Shown piece by piece: positions 55,727 to 64,000 of a DNA stretch of 64,000 nt. The notes beneath the pieces are model-generated. The model did no database searches. It was given only the letters and a program-made list of their open reading frames with translations, and was not told the DNA's origin. Both the position numbers and the translations under genes were made by a program. Source of the DNA: Dermatophagoides farinae (Eukaryota; Arthropoda; Arachnida; Sarcoptiformes; Pyroglyphidae); contig NC_134678.1 of assembly GCF_024713945.1 (NCBI RefSeq), forward strand, positions 7,688,001 to 7,752,000. The letters are read 5' to 3'. Numbering within the stretch: position 1 is the first letter of the stretch; each line of letters opens with the position of its first letter.

Positions 55727-57268
55727 ATGATGATGATGATGATGATAATGACGATTCTTTTTGATTGTTTATTCATAATATCCATATGGATTACAAATGT
55801 TTTTTCCATTCATTCAATGGCTGTCAATATAAATGTTATATCACCACAACAACCATCAGGATTGAATCGAACGGCATTTGTTGGCAATACAACTAAGAGT
55901 ATGGTATTCAATGTAAAATTACCGGATCAATTCATCTATGATAATGATGATGATTATGGTGGCACATCTTTACAATCATTATCGATTGGTAATCGTTTAC
56001 CGTCATTATCAACGACAACCGTTGCGACGACCATCGATGAACAAAATGATGATGATAATGTTAATCCAGATAAATTTATAAAATCCATTCTACAAGGACC
56101 ATCCAAAGAATTTGTAAATGATTCTCATGATAAAAAAACCGATGTAAGTGTTACGATATTTCATCATCAAGCTATACATGATAAAAATAAAAACGATAAT
56201 CAAACAAATAAATCGATAAATCTTTATGGCAATGGTTATGGTTTACATTATGGTTACGATTTGGATGGCCAATATTCCCGAGAAAAGGGTTATAAATTTG
56301 AAAAAGCATTAGGAAGAGAAATTTGTAAAGATAAAAAATCTTGTAAATCAACAAGTGAACGACGTTATGATGATGATGAAACATTGGCTGATTATACACC
56401 GGACACGGCATTAAAAGAACACATCAGACAAATTATTCGTCATGGTAATGATATTGATCTGAATGGTTTATTATTGAAGAAAAAACAACGTAAAAAAATT
56501 CTCATTTATGATGATGACAACAACAACAAAAAAAATTCACAAAATTATTTCAATGGTACATTCACTAAATTGGATTCATTGCATATTAATTCATCACCAA
56601 CGCAAACAATGGTAATGAAAAAATCAAAATTTCAACCACAACATGTATCATTTTATTATCCAGAAATGATCGAAACGAATCGAACATCACCAATTATAAA
56701 TCATAAAAATTATGGATTAATACTGGATTCAATGAATGAAAATCGTCCATATAAAAGTAGTGATATTATAACATTATTCAAATGGACAAATCCAACATTA
56801 TCGAATGTTTATTATCCACATAAAATTTTACATTTATCCGATGATGATTATCAAGGTAAAAGTGGTGGTGGTTATATGAAACATTGGCAAACATCATCAT
56901 CGCCATCACCAAAATCAATTGGAAAAATTTTTCGTAAACACCACGGCTTAGAATATGATGATTTACAACGAGACCTAAGTCAAGTGAAATCACATCGTAT
57001 AAAAATGAAAAATTCACCAATTTCAAATAATAAAATTCATTCACATTGGTTTATTAAACCGAATCTTGGCCCAAATGAATCCGATCAACAACCCCAACAA
57101 CAACAACAACCACAACAGCAGCAGCAGCTGCAACAATATCATCATTGGAATCAAATACAAGATCTTTCCACTTCGAATAATTACCAGAATTCAATATTGG
57201 AATCCAATTTGAATCCATATTCGAAAAAATTTATAAAATTTTTGAGTAAAAAACTTTATAATAATTAA
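55727..57268 (+). CDS. putative secreted protein of unknown function
   Basis: A 513-aa single-exon protein. The start is a run of in-frame ATGs at 55727; the in-frame sequence upstream has no ATG. The N-terminus is a signal peptide (ILFDCLFIISIWITNVFS). It has N-glycosylation sites (NRT, NTT), an acidic patch (DNDDDYGG), a Gly/Tyr motif (YGNGYGLHYGYDLDG), a short Cys pair (EICKDKKSC) and a Gln-rich stretch of about 20 residues near the C-terminus. I recognise no family. The composition, and the divergent neighbour with similar low-complexity character, would fit a matrix or cuticle component, but this is only inferred. It may be restricted to mites. Confidence 0.65.
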   Translation: MMMMMMIMTILFDCLFIISIWITNVFSIHSMAVNINVISPQQPSGLNRTAFVGNTTKSMVFNVKLPDQFIYDNDDDYGGTSLQSLSIGNRLPSLSTTTVATTIDEQNDDDNVNPDKFIKSILQGPSKEFVNDSHDKKTDVSVTIFHHQAIHDKNKNDNQTNKSINLYGNGYGLHYGYDLDGQYSREKGYKFEKALGREICKDKKSCKSTSERRYDDDETLADYTPDTALKEHIRQIIRHGNDIDLNGLLLKKKQRKKILIYDDDNNNKKNSQNYFNGTFTKLDSLHINSSPTQTMVMKKSKFQPQHVSFYYPEMIETNRTSPIINHKNYGLILDSMNENRPYKSSDIITLFKWTNPTLSNVYYPHKILHLSDDDYQGKSGGGYMKHWQTSSSPSPKSIGKIFRKHHGLEYDDLQRDLSQVKSHRIKMKNSPISNNKIHSHWFIKPNLGPNESDQQPQQQQQPQQQQQLQQYHHWNQIQDLSTSNNYQNSILESNLNPYSKKFIKFLSKKLYNN

Positions 57269-57524
57269 ATTGTTAAAAATAAAATTCAAAAAATATGTAC
57301 TAGTGTTTATGAATAGTTCACATGAGAACGAAAAAAATGTTCATGCGCAAAAGCTTGTTTAGAAACGTGTGTGTGTGTTTGCTTGCTGCAAAAATAGCAA
57401 TCTTCCTTTTTCCTGTGGCTTGTGTTTGTGTCTGTGTGTGTGTGTTGACGGTCTACACGTTGTTTTTCTTTTACCTGACCGTAATCATTTAATTTCAATT
57501 TTGAAAAATAAATTTTTCTGAAAA

Positions 57525-58441
57525 ATGAAAACGATACAAGCCAGTCAGATTGTTACGATTCCCGAAAATGGTATGTAAAATTTTTTTATTGTTTGACATT
57601 TGATTTTGAATCGAATTGTTTTTTCTAATTTTCCAAACAAAAAAAAACAAACGTTTCTGCTCAGTTAATGTTTCGGTCAAAAATCGTATTGTTCGTGTCA
57701 AAGGACCACGTGGCATATTAATACGACAATTTAAACAACAATTGGACATTGCAATGGTTGGAAAGAAAAAACTTCGTGTCCAAAAATGGTTTGGTAATCG
57801 TAAAGAATTGGCCACCGTTCGAACAATTTGTTCACATATCGAAAATATGATTGTCGGTGTTACCAAAGGTTATCTTTATAAGATGCGTACGGTTTATGCC
57901 CATTTTCCCATCAATGTTACGACAAGTGAAAAGAATTCTGTTGTAGAAATTCGAAATTTTTTGGGTGAAAAATATATCCGTCGTGTGGAAATGGCATCTG
58001 GTGTTACATGCGTTAATTCAACAGCACAAAAAGATGAATTGATTCTCGAAGGAAACGATATTGAAGCCGTTTCAAGATCAGGTAAGATTTCGAATATTTA
58101 TCACACTTGTAATTAGGGCACTAGATTGGAAAATTTGGTCAAATTTTTGACTTTATTTTTCATTACTATTGATTCTGATATATATCACAAATGTTTTAAT
58201 GGTTTCATTAGTGTCCAAAAATTAAATCGAGAATTATTTCCACGTTTGAAAGCTTTGTGTTGTTGATAGCTTTGCGAACACTAAGGCTAATTCACATTCA
58301 TTAATTTAATTGCTCTCTTTTTTTTCTATTTTTTTTCTAGCTGCATTGATCCATCAATCAACATTGGTAAAAAACAAAGATATTCGTAAATTTTTGGATG
58401 GTATCTATGTTTCTGAAAAGACTAATGTTGTCGTTGAATAA
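57525..58441 (+). CDS. RpL9: 60S ribosomal protein L9 (uL6)
   Basis: Three exons: 57525-57570, 57665-58081 and 58341-58441, 187 aa against about 190 in other animals. It begins [16 protein letters not shown] and shows [72 protein letters not shown] and [15 protein letters not shown], all hallmarks of eukaryotic uL6. This protein sits near the base of the P-stalk on the large subunit. Intron 2 (58082-58340) is longer than most introns here and holds a probable H/ACA RNA. The stop lies only 76 bp from the end of the convergent small membrane-protein gene. Confidence 0.98.
58114..58299 (+). ncRNA. candidate H/ACA box snoRNA in RpL9 intron 2
   Basis: The intron can fold as hairpin-hinge-hairpin-tail. 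Hairpin 1 closes by GGGCACTA (58116-58123) pairing with TAGTGTCC (58209-58216), with one G-U. The hinge holds AAATTA (58219-58224), which fits the H box ANANNA. Hairpin 2 closes by GAATTA (58231-58236) with TAATTC (58288-58293), and has an upper stem AAAGCT (58249-58254) with AGCTTT (58268-58273), leaving unpaired strands that could form a guide pocket. ACA (58294-58296) directly follows the stem. Ribosomal-protein introns are common snoRNA hosts. Hairpin 1 is long for this class, so its exact 5' end is uncertain. The target uridine was not determined. Confidence 0.5.
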
Positions 58442-58517
58442 TAATAGACCACATTTAATTCAATGGATTTTTTTTTTATTTTGAATTAATTAAAATTGAA
58501 ATGAATAAAAATTTGGT

Positions 58518-58760
58518 TTATTTTGATGAATGTGATTTTTTTGACAATTTTGGTGACGATTTTCTTGACAATTTTGTTGTTAGCGACACTGATCTTTTCA
58601 ATAATTTTTGCGATTCGGTCAATTTATTGCACGCCGAATATTTGTCAACGTAATGATGGAACAACATTAAAGTCAACAACAACACTGCAAATAGAATGGC
58701 ACCAATAATTCCGATAATTGTTATTGGCAGTTCAAAAAGACCAGTACCGGTTATCATCAT
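58518..58760 (-). CDS. small single-pass membrane protein with Ser/Lys-rich tail
   Basis: An intronless 80-aa protein with two adjacent ATGs at the start (58760). Only about 10 residues precede the transmembrane helix (ITIIGIIGAILFAVLLLTLMLF), then a basic region with one cysteine (KYSACNK) and a tail of repeated Ser/Lys (SRKSSPKLSKKSHSSK). It shares LPI..IGIIG.IL with the 41226-41459 protein, plus the tail type and length with both 41226-41459 and 8530-8772. It is convergent with RpL9 and about 170 bp from the INTS9 stop. Function unknown. Confidence 0.75.
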   Translation of the reverse strand: MMITGTGLFELPITIIGIIGAILFAVLLLTLMLFHHYVDKYSACNKLTESQKLLKRSVSLTTKLSRKSSPKLSKKSHSSK

Positions 58761-58926
58761 GGCTTATTGTTTTTTTTATTGTAAAAATTTCGGTTATTAT
58801 TAAGCTTGATCTAAGTGGCAAAAATTGTTGAATATTTATACTTGAATTTTTTTTTGAAAATTCATTTAATTTTATTTAATTTGATTGTTTTAATCAAAAT
58901 TCATCGGTTCATTTTAATAAAATCAA

Positions 58927-61321
58927 TCAAATTTCAATAAGACATTTTGCCAATAATTTACGTATTGCTAATCGGCAATCATTTTGCCAATCTTCAGCTG
59001 TAATCATTATCGATTTGGTTTCATCATCAATATCGATGGTAATTCCTTTGGAACGCTAAAAAAAAATTGGAAAAAAATCAATCAGATTAAACACATATAT
59101 ACATATAAATCAACAACAGAGACATACAATTTCTATACGAAATCGTTTATCACCAAATTTATTCAATACAATATCCAGATAGCCTTGATGTGCCAATAAT
59201 CGTAATAATTCATTCATATCAATCATACCGATTAGATATTTATTCGGTGGCAAAGTTCGTGTTGGCATTTGACTACGAAATTCATTTCGATAACTTTTGG
59301 TTATTGGTCCTAATCGGAATTTATTGTCTTTAGCTTCAAGAATGCCGGTGATTGTTGTGATTTTAATACCATCAGCAATTTCATGTGTTGTCAATGATGA
59401 TATAAGCTGTATGGGCAAAAAACAAAAATATTAACTATTCTCGTTCAAATGATGATGATAAATGATTTACCTCAGAATCGACCAATAATCTTTCATATTT
59501 ACATTCGATTGGTAATTTTATCGTTTCTTTTCGATGGTATGGAAACATTTTACAATCTGCTTCAATCATTGTTTCAAATGGTTGTTTATTATGACTTTCT
59601 GCTTGTGAAAATGGCCGAGTATATTGATATGGTAATACCAGATTTTTTGGTTTAATATCTCGAATGATTTTATTTGCTTGAATAAATGTTAATCGTGTAT
59701 CGATTGGACAATAAATTATTTTCATTGATAATGGTTGATATGGTGATAATGCTTCGAGACAAGGAAATTCTGGTTCAGTCATCAAAATCATGTTGGTTGG
59801 ATTAGAACCCCATAATTCAATAAAATGAACAACATCACCAAAACGTAATGATGGATGACCGGTGAAAACAATACAAGGCATACGAAATTCATTATTAAAT
59901 GATTCTTCACTTAAACTGACAAAATGTTTGATTCGACCATTTTTAACCAGTTGACCATGTGGAAACGGTTCCTCGGGTATAAATGCACGATTTTGTTTCA
60001 ATTCAGAAAGCCATTCAGCCATTATATTTGAATATGCTAATGAATGTTCAGCAATTGGTGATATGAAAAAAATCGGTATACCACCAAGGCTAACGGAATC
60101 TAGATGTGCATTGAGACATTCGAAAAGATCATAAATCTTTCCAGATGAATAACATGGAATAAGAACATTGCCACCACTTTTCAATGTTTTCTCAACATGA
60201 TCACAGAATTCATTTAGCCGTGTATTTGGATTTGTTGTCGGTGCTAATGATAGTGAGGTAAGAATCACTAGATCAGCATTTTTAAGTGGTGCATGATCCA
60301 TAGGACGAATATGTGTCGTATATGTGGATGAACTAGAGATGTTGACAATTTTTTCGTGTGCACTTTCAATAATCCAATTACTTGATCCAAGACAATAGCC
60401 AGTGCTGACTGGATACCAATGTAATGATCCAAAAATACACTATAAAAATATGTGATTGATTTAGATGATGATTACAGAGAATAAACGATACTTACAATTT
60501 TTTCTGAAAAAGCCACTGGTTTCACTTTAGATAGACAGCTACTAATCTCATCCATTGAATAGATATTTTCCAATACGGTGGGCAAAATTGAATCAGGAAA
60601 ACAAGGGAATGGTAAGTGTTGAAAAATGTTTAAATTTTTCCATGCTGTTGCACGTTTAAGTTTTGGATTTCGTTCAATATAGGTGACCAATTCTTCCATA
60701 AACAATCGGCCAAGATTCATTGATGGTTCAGTTGCATATACGAAACCGGAAAAATCAGATCGTTCCGTAATGAATGGCAATGCCAACATTGAACGATAAT
60801 TTGATATCAGGATTACATCGATATTTTTCATATCGATACAAGAAAACTGGTTAAAAATGGTATAGAGATTTTTAATTTTGAAAACATAGATAATCATTAC
60901 AAAATAATACCTCTGGTAAACAGAATTCCGGTGCACTATCCACAAAAATTTTACCCAAACATTCTTTGATTTCCTTCATATCGAAAAACGAAAAAAAAAA
61001 TCAATCATATTCATGAAAAGTTGAACAATGAAACATACATTTTCCAATAACGGATCAGTAAATTCTTTGGTTGCATTCCAACTTGGTAATGAATTGAAAT
61101 GATTACTATGTACTAATGTCATTGGTAAAAACGATAAAACCGTTGTTGAATCCAATGCACAATCCAACATAATATGTGTAGATTTGAATTTAATCACATT
61201 ACACGGATAATTAGGATTACCGCTTAGGCTTATCTGATTATTATTCAAAAATGACAAAAAATAAAAAACATGAAATAAAATCAATGAAAGAAATGAAAAA
61301 AAAATTACTTACAAATTTCAT
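58927..61321 (-). CDS. IntS9: Integrator complex subunit 9
   Basis: Seven coding exons: 61321-61313, 61233-61039, 60973-60911, 60846-60496, 60439-59471, 59406-59128 and 59055-58927, 664 aa (human about 658). It is a metallo-beta-lactamase/beta-CASP protein related to CPSF100 that pairs with the endonuclease INTS11 in the Integrator complex, which cleaves snRNA and promoter-proximal transcripts in the nucleus. Visible signs: [22 protein letters not shown] at the start (shown here in part), [18 protein letters not shown] where active enzymes have the HxHxDH metal motif, [38 protein letters not shown], and YCPIDTRL. The missing zinc ligands are normal for INTS9. The C-terminal exons carry the INTS11-binding domain. 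The first coding exon is only 9 bp (Met-Lys-Phe). Confidence 0.95.
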
Positions 61322-61563
61322 TTTGAATTAAATCAAATTATTCAAAACGGACAAATATCAAATTGCAATTTGTAAACAATTGTTTTTGTCTTGATGAAAT
61401 TTTCAAATGAGTAAAACAATGTCCTTTGAATCGACATCAATAGATGGCAGTCTGTGATCGAATTCAAATTCGATTTAGAAATTTTGATGATTTAAAGAAA
61501 TCGATAATCAGAAAAAAAAGCTGAAAAAAGTCTGACCGTTTTGTTATATAACAAATTCCAAGG

Positions 61564-61937
61564 ATGAGCAAAAATACAACGGAACCATTCAATCCAAACG
61601 GTAATTATAATAAAAATTTGCACAATTCATTGTTTTGATTCTTTTTTTTTGACGACGACGACGATTAGATTCTTTCTTTAAAGGTTTTTCTGTTTCGACC
61701 ATCATCATTCTCATGTTGATTTTTCTGATTCTTTTGGTATCATTAATAAATTCTTGCGTAATTATATTTCGTTGTTGTACAAGACAAAAACATTCTAAAA
61801 GTACAAAACGTTCATCTTCATCACGTCAAAATAGTAGCAGTAGAAGAACAACAACATCAACTTCAAAAAGACGTTTTGCATCAACAAGTGGACAACAATT
61901 TACCGGTGGTGGTGGTGGTGGTGGTACAACACGTTGA
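61564..61937 (+). CDS. small single-pass membrane protein with Ser/Lys/Arg-rich tail
   Basis: Two exons, 61564-61600 and 61684-61937, joined in phase, 96 aa. A 13-residue N-terminus with a glycosylation-type NTT precedes one helix (TIIILMLIFLILLVSLINS), then a Cys pair in a basic context (FRCCTRQK) and a long Ser/Arg/Lys tail (KSTKRSSSSRQNSS) ending in a Gly run. The layout is that of the three 80-aa proteins elsewhere in the window, but direct residue identity is low, so relationship is possible rather than shown. It lies divergent from INTS9 (243 bp between starts) and 185 bp before a similar gene. Confidence 0.7.
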
Positions 61938-62122
61938 TCATCATAATATAAATAAAATAGATTAATCGCTACAAATAAACGAGAATTGTTGAAAAAAAAA
62001 TTAATTTAAATAAACAAAATCAAAAAAAATTCCTACTTATCGAATTATTTGCGACTAGCCAGTTGATATAAATCGATCTGGAATTCAAAAACAATTTGAA
62101 ACGATAAATTTCGAATCGTCGA

Positions 62123-62686
62123 ATGGAGAAGACAAGTAATACGACGACTTGGACTATTTCACCATCCGATCAAATTTCACCAGTGTCACTAATCATAATA
62201 ATTTTATCCTCATTAGTCATCTTCATTTCGGTTTGTAATTTATCGTTGATTTTTGCTAAATTAACTTGCCAACGACACACATCATCATCATCATCATCAT
62301 CGTCTTCATCATCATCATCGCAAATGCCAATTAAAACAACGACAAATCCATCAGCTAATGTGCCACCATTAATAATGACTACGACAATGACAGGAGCCGC
62401 TTTAACCAGCACAGGTAAATGTCAAAGTAAAAAAAAACGTTCAAAACGACGTGGTCATCATCATCATCATCGACGATTACATCATAAATCTAGACTTCCA
62501 CCGCCAGCATCATCCCAACAACAACAAAATTTACCGTCAAATTCAATATCACAACAACAACAACAACAACAATTGAAAAGAATGAAAAGTCAAAGTCAAA
62601 GTCGATCGTTTCGAACTTTAGACCAACCAACGGGAAAATCATTGTCAATAAAATTGATTAAACAAATATGGAAAACAAATGAATAA
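62123..62686 (+). CDS. single-pass membrane protein with Ser- and His/Lys-rich tail
   Basis: Intronless, 187 aa. A short N-terminus with NTT (MEKTSNTTTWTISPSDQ) precedes one helix (LIIIILSSLVIFISVCNLSLIF), a cysteine in a basic context (LTCQRH), then a long cytoplasmic-type tail: a Ser run, a Thr-rich part, a basic cluster (KKKRSKRRGHHHHHRR), and Gln runs. The N-terminus plus helix plus Cys arrangement resembles the gene just upstream (61564-61937), and the pair may be a tandem duplication that has since diverged. No known domain. It sits 264 bp before the ATRX-like start. Confidence 0.65.
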   Translation: MEKTSNTTTWTISPSDQISPVSLIIIILSSLVIFISVCNLSLIFAKLTCQRHTSSSSSSSSSSSSSQMPIKTTTNPSANVPPLIMTTTMTGAALTSTGKCQSKKKRSKRRGHHHHHRRLHHKSRLPPPASSQQQQNLPSNSISQQQQQQQLKRMKSQSQSRSFRTLDQPTGKSLSIKLIKQIWKTNE

Positions 62687-62950
62687 ATAATTGAAATGTT
62701 TGTGTGTTTGAACAACAAATAAAATCAAAATTTGATTGATTTTTCTTTTTTTTCAAATTAAAAAAAAATTTTAAATTTAAATTTTTCACTTTTTACCTGC
62801 ATAATATATGATGATGATGTCTTTTATGAACAGAGCCAATAGAAACGAAAATTGAAAATTGAATTTTGAATATGCAACAAGAAGAAAGCTGTCATCATCG
62901 ACAATATTTTGAAATTTGTGAATCAATTCTGAATTATTCTTATGAAAAAA
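62687..62950. other. short spacer and 5' leader of the ATRX-like gene
   Basis: An AATAAA at about 62718 could end the upstream transcript. An upstream ATG at 62872 opens a 29-codon frame that closes at a TAG at 62956, overlapping the first coding exon in another frame. Confidence 0.5.
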
Positions 62951-64000
62951 ATGTCTAGGTGAATTATTCTTTTGTTTTTTTTTTAATTTTATTTTCTCAT
63001 TTGTAAATTAATCAATTTTTACAGATCAATCGTGGATGAAGAATTGATTGTATTGGATAATTCTACCGATGATGAAATTAGTATCGAATCTATTGAATTA
63101 ATATCATCAAGTTCGAGTAATTGTAATAGCGACTATAGTATCAAAAAAAATGATAATTTATCAACGAAAAAAATATCTTTGTATGTTATCTTTTTGTTAT
63201 TTTATTTTCGTTTCGTAATTAACTTATTTTCAGATCAATTGTTGATGAAGAAACGATGGTATTAAAAAGCTCTCCTACCTGTGATAAAAGAAGTAACAAA
63301 TGTATTAGATTATCATCATCATCATCATCATCATCGAGTTCTTCAAGTGATTGTAATAGTGATGATAGTGTCAAGGAAATTTTACTGGAAGAAAATGCTG
63401 ATTTCTCCATACGAATCGATGAAGGACTTGTGGCCATTTTGAAACCACATCAAATTGATGGTATTAAATTCATGTATAATTGTACGATTGGTTCACTGAA
63501 ACAGTTACAACAAAATGATCAGCATTCCATGGATGGATGCATTTTGGCTCATTCGATGGGCCTAGGAAAAACTCTTCAAATTGTTGCTTTCATAAATTGC
63601 ATTCTGAGCAATGCAATCACCAAAAGATACATTCGAAAAGTATTAGTAATTGTTCCTTATAATGTTGCACAAAATTGGCACGATGAATTCGAAAAATGGT
63701 TAGGAAAATGTATACAATACGAAAAGATTCGATTATGGAAAATGTATGAAATTAAATCATCGGTAGCTAGACGTCGTCAATTGTTGGTGAATTGGGATTT
63801 TTACGGTGGAGTAATGATCATAACAAGTCGTATGGCAACGAATATGATCGATAATATTAATGAGAAATCATTTCGACAATCATTAACAAATCCCGATTTG
63901 GTTATTGTCGACGAAGGACATTTGTTGAAAAACAATAAGACTGCTTTCTATAAAGCATTGACCAAGATTAAAACCGAACGTCGAATCATACTTACCGGTA
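62951..64000 (+). CDS. ATRX/XNP-type SNF2 chromatin remodeler, 5' part
   Basis: Exons 62951-62958, 63025-63180 and 63234 to the right edge, where the frame is still open. The 8-bp first coding exon (ATG TCT AG) is the only upstream ATG that matches the phase of the acceptor at 63025. After a Ser/Asp-rich N-terminus of about 110 residues comes the SNF2 ATPase: LKPHQIDGIKFMYN, the Walker A region HSMGLGKTLQIVAF, VLVIVPYNVAQNWHDEFEKW, GGVMIITSRM, the DEGH box (VIVDEGHLLKNN) and RRIILTG. This order and spacing is that of ATRX/XNP, an ATP-driven remodeler that with DAXX deposits H3.3 in heterochromatin. There is no room for an ADD finger upstream in this model, unlike vertebrate ATRX. Confidence 0.9.

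Noticed and set aside
58929-60846. Inactive INTS9 from loss of metal ligands
   Set aside because: INTS9 lacks the zinc-binding motif in all animals, so the loss is normal for the subunit.

Overview
This window looks like nuclear DNA of an arthropod, most likely an acariform (astigmatid) mite. It is AT-rich and full of simple repeats, its introns are mostly 60-90 bp with GT/AG borders, and its proteins carry long Asn, Gln, His, Asp and Ser runs. The species cannot be named from the sequence alone. All exon models below were read by eye, by matching reading phase across splice sites.

Layout, left to right: (1) the 3' half of a class A GPCR (1203-4028, +); (2) a secreted-type glycerophosphodiester phosphodiesterase related to GPCPD1 (5759-7966, +); (3) a small single-pass membrane protein (8530-8772, -); (4) the very large PHR-family ubiquitin ligase Highwire/MYCBP2 (9133-25157, -, about 5195 aa in 8 coding exons); (5) a many-exon gene related to an uncharacterised transposon-like family, with an acidic 13-residue repeat, at least one frameshift and a UIM-like tail (26037-29926, -); (6) minisatellites at 30158-30490; (7) serine palmitoyltransferase subunit 2 (31964-35932, +); (8) an aldo/keto reductase followed after 61 bp by a PA28/REG-gamma proteasome activator (36710-39143, +); (9) a casein kinase 1 gamma-like pseudokinase (39292-40604, -); (10) a second small membrane protein (41226-41459, +); (11) a defensin (42135-42498, +); (12) a neuropeptide-type GPCR (43179-45004, -); (13) ARF1 (49795-50457, +); (14) two divergent secreted low-complexity proteins (51160-53210, - and 55727-57268, +); (15) RpL9 with a probable intronic H/ACA snoRNA (57525-58441, +); (16) a third small membrane protein (58518-58760, -); (17) Integrator subunit 9 (58927-61321, -); (18) two further small membrane proteins (61564-61937 and 62123-62686, +); (19) the 5' part of an ATRX/XNP-type SNF2 remodeler that runs off the right edge (62951-64000, +).

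Most recognised genes are conserved cell-biology genes with no evident shared pathway. The less ordinary content is a scattered set of up to five tiny membrane proteins with a basic Ser/Lys tail, a CK1-gamma relative that has lost its catalytic residues, a phosphodiesterase with a signal peptide where vertebrate GPCPD1 has a starch-binding domain, a transposon-family gene carrying a UIM-like motif, and the H/ACA RNA candidate in RpL9.
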